The notes under the pieces: model-generated
What the model saw: only the letters and a program-made list of their open reading frames with translations
What the model was told of the DNA's origin: nothing
Database searches by the model: none
Assembly: GCA_024639745.1 (NCBI GenBank)
Contig: JAHEHW010000001.1
Location: forward strand, 1 to 30,134
Reading direction: 5' to 3'
From: Salaquimonas sp.
GTDB taxonomy: Bacteria > Pseudomonadota > Alphaproteobacteria > Rhizobiales > Rhizobiaceae
DNA length: 30,134 nucleotides
Part shown: positions 25,516 to 30,134 of the stretch, piece after piece
How positions within the stretch are numbered: position 1 is the stretch's first letter
Layout of the letters: every line of letters starts with the position of its first letter
Program-made: the position numbers and the translations under genes

Positions 25516-27849
25516 TCAGCGTGCATCTTCTGTCTTCAGTTGAATAGCCTCCACAGCGGCTATTGAGCTGATATTGAAAACGCCACGCGAGGTGACCGCC
25601 GGGGTTAACACATGCGCCGGCTTTGCGGCACCCAGCAATATTGGCCCGACCTGAAGGCCGTCCGTCATCTGTTTTGCGACTGTCAGCGTGATATTCGCAG
25701 CGTCGAGATTTGGGAATACCAGCAGGTTCGCCGGACCCTTGAGGCGCGCAAGTGGCATTACCTTGTCTCGGATGAGTTGCGATAGCGCAGTGTCGCCATG
25801 CATCTCGCCATCCACTTGCAAATCGGGATTCAACTCGTGAAGTATTTCCGCAGCTCGGCGCATCTTCATTGTAGACGGCGTGTCCCGTGAACCGAAATCG
25901 GACAGGGAAAGCAAAGCCGCTTTAGGCTGTATTCCGAATTGGCGCATTGCCCGGGCCGCCAATTGAGTCATGGCGACGATTTCTTCCTCCCTGGGGCATT
26001 CGCGAACATGGGTATCGCACATGAAAAGTTCGAGGTTTTGGTTCAGCAGCAGGGTAAGGCCAGCCAGTTCGCTGACGCCGTCCTGAAATCCTATGATCTG
26101 CCGGACATATTCCAGATGCCGTGAGAAGCGTCCCTCCAGCCCGCAAATCATGGCATCTGCGTCGCCGAGCACCACCGCCAGCGATGCGATGACGGTCGTA
26201 TTGGTTCGAACCAGCAGTTTAGCTGTTTCCGGCGTGGTGCCGCGTCTCCCGGTAAGCGCCAGATAGTGATCCGTATACTGTTTGTAGCGCGGGTCGCTTT
26301 GCGGGTTGATTATCTCGAAATCCTTCTCGGGCTGCATGGTGAGCCCATAGATCTCGAGCCGTTTCTCGATCACTTTCGGCCGTCCGACGAGGATCGGGAA
26401 AAACGCGCCTTCTTCAATCCCGACCTGCGCGGCCCGCATCACCCGTTCGTCTTCTCCATCGGCGTAGATGACGCGCTTTTTATCCTTCCGCGCGGTTTCG
26501 ATGATCGGTTTCATTATCAGGCCAGAGCGAAAGACGAACCGGTTCAGCTGGTCCATGTACGCGTCCCAGTCCTCGATCGGCCGTGTCGCAACAGCGCTTT
26601 CCATCGCCGCCTTGGCGACCGCCGGTGCAATCCGCAGAATAAGCCGCTGATCGAATGGCGAGGGGATCAGGTATTCGGGCCCGAAGGTCGGCGTATCGCG
26701 TCCGAGCTTGTCGCCGAGCACATCCGAAGGCTCCGCCTGCGCCAATTCCGCAATAGCCATTACTGCGGCAAGTTTCATTTCCTCGTTGATCTCCGTAGCG
26801 CCGACATCAAGGGCGCCCCGGAAGATGAACGGAAAACAGAGCACGTTGTTGACCTGGTTCGGGTAATCCGACCGGCCTGTACAGATCATCGCATCCGGAC
26901 GCGCTTCCTTGGCGACTTCCGGCATGATTTCGGGGGTCGGATTGGCCAGCGCCATGATCATAGGATTGGGCGCCATTTCCTTCAGCATTTCGGGTTTCAG
27001 AATACCGGCAGAAGAAAGCCCAAGAAAAACATCCGCTCCTTCCATCAGGTCGGCGAGATTTCGCGCATTGGTATCGCGCGCATATTGTGCCTTGTAAGGG
27101 TCCATGCGCTCTTTTCTGCCCTGGTAGATAACGCCGGCAGAGTCGGCCACCCAGATATTCTCCTTTTGCGCGCCCATGCTGACCAGGATATTGAGGCATG
27201 CGATGGAGGCAGCGCCTGCTCCGGAAGCGACGATTTTCGTCTCCGGCAGTTTCTTTCCCGCAAAGCCAAGCCCGTTCAGAATGGCCGCCGCCGCAATAAT
27301 GGCAGTGCCGTGCTGGTCGTCATGAAAGACCGGGATATTCATCCTTTTGCGGAGATTTTCCTCGATCGCAAAGCACTCTGGTGCCTTGATATCTTCAAGA
27401 TTGATACCGCCGAAGGTCGGTTCCAGCGCTGCAACGACATTGCAGAACTTGTCGACATCCGTTTCATCGACCTCGACATCGAAAACATTGACTCCTGCAA
27501 ATTTCTTGAACAGGACAGCCTTACCCTCCATCACCGGCTTGGAGGCAAGCGGGCCGATATTCCCGAGCCCGAGCACGGCGGTCCCGTTCGAGATTACAGC
27601 GACCAGATTGCCCCGGGACGTGTAATCCCGCGCGGTGTCTGGGTCGCTAGCAATATGCAGGCAGGGTGCCGCAACGCCCGGGGAATAGGCAAGCGCCAGA
27701 TCGCGCTGGTTGCCAAGCGGCTTCGATGGCGTGATGACAAGTTTGCCGGGCAGGGGATATTTGTGAAAGTGCAGCGCAGCTTCTTCTAGTTCGTTGGCTG
27801 GCTTATAAGCGGGCTTCTCTTCGCTGCCAGCGACGGTTTTCTTTGTCAT
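25516..27849 (-). CDS. maeB: Malic enzyme fused to a phosphotransacetylase-like domain (MaeB)
   Basis: Converts malate to pyruvate and CO2 with NADP+ (or NAD+), linking the TCA cycle to gluconeogenesis. It has 777 residues. The N-terminal malic enzyme domain (to about 430) shows [57 protein letters not shown], and [11 protein letters not shown], then the Rossmann loop [13 protein letters not shown]. The C-terminal phosphotransacetylase-like part begins near residue 445 ([17 protein letters not shown]) and includes [18 protein letters not shown]. In characterised family members this second domain is thought to be regulatory (acetyl-CoA binding) rather than active. NAD- (Dme) and NADP- (Tme) versions of rhizobia look alike, so cofactor is not decided here. 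The SDR gene lies 31 bp upstream on the same strand. Confidence 0.95.
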   Translation of the reverse strand: MTKKTVAGSEEKPAYKPANELEEAALHFHKYPLPGKLVITPSKPLGNQRDLALAYSPGVAAPCLHIASDPDTARDYTSRGNLVAVISNGTAVLGLGNIGPLASKPVMEGKAVLFKKFAGVNVFDVEVDETDVDKFCNVVAALEPTFGGINLEDIKAPECFAIEENLRKRMNIPVFHDDQHGTAIIAAAAILNGLGFAGKKLPETKIVASGAGAASIACLNILVSMGAQKENIWVADSAGVIYQGRKERMDPYKAQYARDTNARNLADLMEGADVFLGLSSAGILKPEMLKEMAPNPMIMALANPTPEIMPEVAKEARPDAMICTGRSDYPNQVNNVLCFPFIFRGALDVGATEINEEMKLAAVMAIAELAQAEPSDVLGDKLGRDTPTFGPEYLIPSPFDQRLILRIAPAVAKAAMESAVATRPIEDWDAYMDQLNRFVFRSGLIMKPIIETARKDKKRVIYADGEDERVMRAAQVGIEEGAFFPILVGRPKVIEKRLEIYGLTMQPEKDFEIINPQSDPRYKQYTDHYLALTGRRGTTPETAKLLVRTNTTVIASLAVVLGDADAMICGLEGRFSRHLEYVRQIIGFQDGVSELAGLTLLLNQNLELFMCDTHVRECPREEEIVAMTQLAARAMRQFGIQPKAALLSLSDFGSRDTPSTMKMRRAAEILHELNPDLQVDGEMHGDTALSQLIRDKVMPLARLKGPANLLVFPNLDAANITLTVAKQMTDGLQVGPILLGAAKPAHVLTPAVTSRGVFNISSIAAVEAIQLKTEDAR

Positions 27850-27880
27850 TTTCTTTTTGCCGTTTCTTGAAATCTATTGA

Positions 27881-28660
27881 TCAGAACGCGTTCGGGTTGA
27901 GACCGCCATCGATCAGGAAGTTCTGACCGGTGATGTAGCCTGCATGCGCCGAGCAGAGAAACGCGCAAAGAGCGCCGAATTCGCTGGCGGTGCCAAAGCG
28001 TTTTGCGGGGATGGCCGAAACGGATTTCGCAGCTTCTTCTTTGACGGTAGTTCCATTCTTCTTTGCCAGGAATTCGAGGTTCCCTCGGATCCGGTCGGTA
28101 TCCATCTTTCCTGGTAAAACCTGGTTGATCGTTACGTTTTTGTCCGCCACGCCGCGTGCGACGCCGGCCAGAAACGCCGTCAGACCAGCTCGGGCGCCCG
28201 ATGAAAGATCGAGGCCCGGGATCGCGGAGTAGACGGAAAGCGACGTGATGTTGACGACACGGCCGAACCCGCGCTCCGCCATGCCGTCCATGGTCTTTTG
28301 AACGAGCTCGATCGGCGTGATCATATTCTGGATAACGCCATCGATCATTTTCTCGCGGTCGAGCTCTCTGAAATCGCGCGAGGGCGGACCGCCATTGTTA
28401 TTGATAAGAATGTCTGGCTCTGGGCATTGCTCCATCAGCGCTACCTGAGTTTCCGGCAGCGAGATGTCACCAAGGACCGGAATGACCGTCGACCCCGTTC
28501 GCTCGGATATTTCACGGGCGGTGTTTTTCGTCACTTCCTCGTTGCGACCGTTCAGGAAGACGTTGCATCCGGCATCCGCCAGATGTTCGGCGCATCCTCG
28601 GCCAAGACCGCGGCTACCCGCGCAGACAATTGCATTCTTTCCTGAAATTCCCAGATCCAT
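27881..28660 (-). CDS. SDR-fold protein lacking the canonical catalytic Tyr/Lys
   Basis: Short-chain dehydrogenase/reductase-like protein of 259 residues from ATG 28660, which follows GGGAGGGATC; an ATG 12 bp upstream lies within that site and is less likely. The dinucleotide loop AGSRGLGRG (residues 14-22) and the NNNGGPP motif are present. The usual YxxxK motif reads LDLSSGARAGL: after the Ser in NITSLS (Ser140) the Tyr position is Leu152 or Ser153 and the Lys position is Arg157. The same departure is typical of an SDR subgroup annotated as 3-oxoacyl-ACP reductase-like, whose activity is not established. C-terminal GQNFLIDGGLNPNAF is usual. It may be transcribed with maeB, 31 bp downstream. 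Confidence 0.88.
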   Translation of the reverse strand: MDLGISGKNAIVCAGSRGLGRGCAEHLADAGCNVFLNGRNEEVTKNTAREISERTGSTVIPVLGDISLPETQVALMEQCPEPDILINNNGGPPSRDFRELDREKMIDGVIQNMITPIELVQKTMDGMAERGFGRVVNITSLSVYSAIPGLDLSSGARAGLTAFLAGVARGVADKNVTINQVLPGKMDTDRIRGNLEFLAKKNGTTVKEEAAKSVSAIPAKRFGTASEFGALCAFLCSAHAGYITGQNFLIDGGLNPNAF

Positions 28661-28845
28661 GATCCCTCCCATCCGGTATTATGTTGCCGGTTATCACTTG
28701 CCCCAAACCGGGCAAGCAGTAAAACCACATTGTGCGATGTTTTGCCAAGCGTGGGCTTTCCGTTTCGAATATTTGTATTAGAGCTTAGACGATTCACAGT
28801 TCTTATTCAGCCTCCTTGAAATCCTTTCGGTCAAAGGAAAAATGC

Positions 28846-29826
28846 ATGAAATTACCGGTATTTGAGGATGTGAAACGGGCTACTGGAAGAATTCATGGTT
28901 TCGCCGTGCCGACGCCGCTTTTGTCGCCTCCGGTTCTCAATGAACTGACCGGCGCAACGGTCTACCTGAAACCGGAAAACCTCCAGCGGACCGGGTCCTT
29001 CAAATTTCGCGGTGCTTATAATGCGCTTTCGCTTCTCGATGACGAGGCGCGCGCAGCTGGCATTGTAGCTGTATCTTCCGGGAATCATGGTCAGGGGATT
29101 GCCGAAGCGGCAAGGCTTCTTGGCATCCACGCCACAGTAATCATGCCATTCGATGCCCCGGCAATGAAAATCGAGCGGGTACGCCGATCGGGCGCTGCCG
29201 TCGAGCTATATGACCGGGTGACCGGCGATCGTGAGACGCTTGCGCGGGAACTGGTTGAAAGAACCGGCGCCACATTTATCCATCCGTTTAATCACCCCGA
29301 TGTAATCGCCGGGCAGGGTACCGTCGGCCTTGAAATCGCCCGGGATCTTCAGGCAAGGGAGGAAACGCCTGATCATGTGTTTGTTTGTACCGGCGGCGGC
29401 GGATTAACTGCCGGGGTAGCTTTGTCGGTTCTGGAAGTATTTGTGAAGGTAAGGGTTCATACGTGCGAACCGGAAGGGTTCGACGACTACCGGCGTTCGC
29501 TCGAATCCGGGAGAATCGAGCAAAATCTACGGCGGGACGGCTCGGTTTGCGACGCAATCATTACGCCGTCACCCGGTGAAATCAGCTTCGAGATGAACCG
29601 TAACAGGCTTGCCGAAGGTATGGTTGTCACAGACAGGGAAGCAATGGATGCAGTTGCCTTCGCCTTTTGTGAGTTGAAATTGGTTCTTGAGCCGGGTGGC
29701 GCGGTTGGGTTGGCGGCGCTCCTCAAGAGTGGCAAGCAATTTTCCGGAGAAACAATTGTTGTCGTGCTGTCCGGCGGAAACATCGATCCGGAGCTGATGC
29801 TGAAGGCGCTCGGCGGACAAAAATGA
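28846..29826 (+). CDS. Threonine/serine dehydratase (PLP fold type II)
   Basis: Converts threonine to 2-oxobutyrate (or serine to pyruvate) with release of ammonia, or may be a related racemase-like enzyme. It has 326 residues from ATG 28846, which follows AAAGGAAAAATGC; a TTG at 28816 would add ten weak residues. The PLP lysine is in GSFKFRGAYNAL (near residue 52), the SSGNHGQG asparagine loop follows, and the phosphate-binding TGGGGLTAG is near residue 185. The C terminus (VVVLSGGNIDPEL) is the usual end without an ACT domain, so it is the catabolic, single-domain form and not biosynthetic IlvA. The TGA overlaps the next start (ATGA). Confidence 0.9.
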   Translation: MKLPVFEDVKRATGRIHGFAVPTPLLSPPVLNELTGATVYLKPENLQRTGSFKFRGAYNALSLLDDEARAAGIVAVSSGNHGQGIAEAARLLGIHATVIMPFDAPAMKIERVRRSGAAVELYDRVTGDRETLARELVERTGATFIHPFNHPDVIAGQGTVGLEIARDLQAREETPDHVFVCTGGGGLTAGVALSVLEVFVKVRVHTCEPEGFDDYRRSLESGRIEQNLRRDGSVCDAIITPSPGEISFEMNRNRLAEGMVVTDREAMDAVAFAFCELKLVLEPGGAVGLAALLKSGKQFSGETIVVVLSGGNIDPELMLKALGGQK

Positions 29827-30134
29827 GCGCGACACCGAACCAGAATAGCGCAACCTTTGAAACAGCGCCGCCATTTTTTTCCGGTCGTCTTGCCGCTGCT
29901 TACATCGTGCAGTTCCTGTTCATCGGTCTCTATACGCCGTTCTTTCCGGTCTGGCTCGAATATGAGGCGCTGACACCGATAGAAATCAGCACCGTGCTCG
30001 CTTTCCCGCTTCTGGTTCGCGTACTGGCCACCGTGCCAATGATGTGGGTGGCGGACTACCACCCGGACCGGGCGAAGCTGTTCTCGATGCTGTATACGCT
30101 GGCGATGCTTGCCATGATGGGCTTTCTTGCCGTT
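29823..30134 (+). CDS. MFS transporter, N-terminal part (cut by window edge)
   Basis: The ATG at 29823 overlaps the stop of the dehydratase as ATGA and opens a frame that is still open at the right edge (104 codons). It reads MSATPNQNSATFETAPPFF, then hydrophobic helices AAAYIVQFLFIGLYTPFFP, VLAFPLLVRVLATVPMMWVAD and LFSMLYTLAMLAMMGFLAV. The LYTPFFPVWL segment and DYHPDRAK loop fit the MFS_1-like/nucleoside-symporter-like group. Coupling to the dehydratase hints at an amino-acid or related substrate, but this is only context. Confidence 0.85.
   Translation, partial: MSATPNQNSATFETAPPFFSGRLAAAYIVQFLFIGLYTPFFPVWLEYEALTPIEISTVLAFPLLVRVLATVPMMWVADYHPDRAKLFSMLYTLAMLAMMGFLAV

Noticed and set aside
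26266..27789. 507-codon open frame on the plus strand
   Set aside because: It lies antisense within maeB and has an Arg/His/Asp-rich composition typical of the reverse reading of a GC-rich gene.

Overview
The window is ordinary-composition chromosomal DNA of an alphaproteobacterium, most probably of the order Hyphomicrobiales (Rhizobiales). The evidence is the set of lineage-typical families (BA14K, DUF2865, malic enzyme fused to a phosphotransacetylase domain, a second GluRS with a GLSKR motif, paired cysteine desulfurases in the suf operon) and a perfect Irr-type iron control element. Genus cannot be decided from the sequence. No tRNA, rRNA, CRISPR array, insertion sequence or phage gene was seen.

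Layout. 1-3.8 kb: tyrS (cut by the left edge) diverges from anmK; an aldo/keto reductase and a DUF2189 membrane protein follow, the latter behind a near-consensus FNR/FixK box. 3.9-12.8 kb: an alpha/beta hydrolase diverges from a long suf operon for Fe-S cluster assembly. Its order is cysteine desulfurase, sufB, small membrane ORF, cupin, sufC, sufD, VOC protein, sufS, sufT, sufA. A 17-bp perfect palindrome TTTAGAA-TTA-TTCTAAA (4716-4732) sits just downstream of a plausible -35/-10 pair, so Irr control is the best reading. Several genes overlap by a few bases, suggesting translational coupling. Three insertions are unusual against the core suf set: the small membrane protein (apparently frameshifted in a G5 run), the cupin and the VOC protein.

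12.9-19.1 kb: an RhlE-type DEAD-box helicase and parE, both on the minus strand, flank a decayed stretch (14.6-16.2 kb). It holds two plus-strand pseudogenes: a secreted protein with a stop at codon 4 and two compensating frameshifts, and an Omp25/31-like beta-barrel with several stops and frameshifts. Beyond parE lie a strong terminator and a BA14K gene whose signal peptide is interrupted by an amber codon.

19.2-30.1 kb: nadE (glutamine-dependent NAD synthetase), an SH3-like secreted protein, an MFS transporter followed closely by gltX2, a DUF2865 secreted protein overlapping gltX2 tail-to-tail, maeB (malic enzyme-PTA), an SDR-fold protein lacking the canonical Tyr/Lys pair, a threonine/serine dehydratase, and the start of another MFS transporter that runs off the right edge.

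The best candidates for something not yet described are the accessory genes embedded in the Irr-controlled suf operon (small two-helix membrane protein, cupin, VOC protein) and the cluster of envelope genes decaying by early stops.
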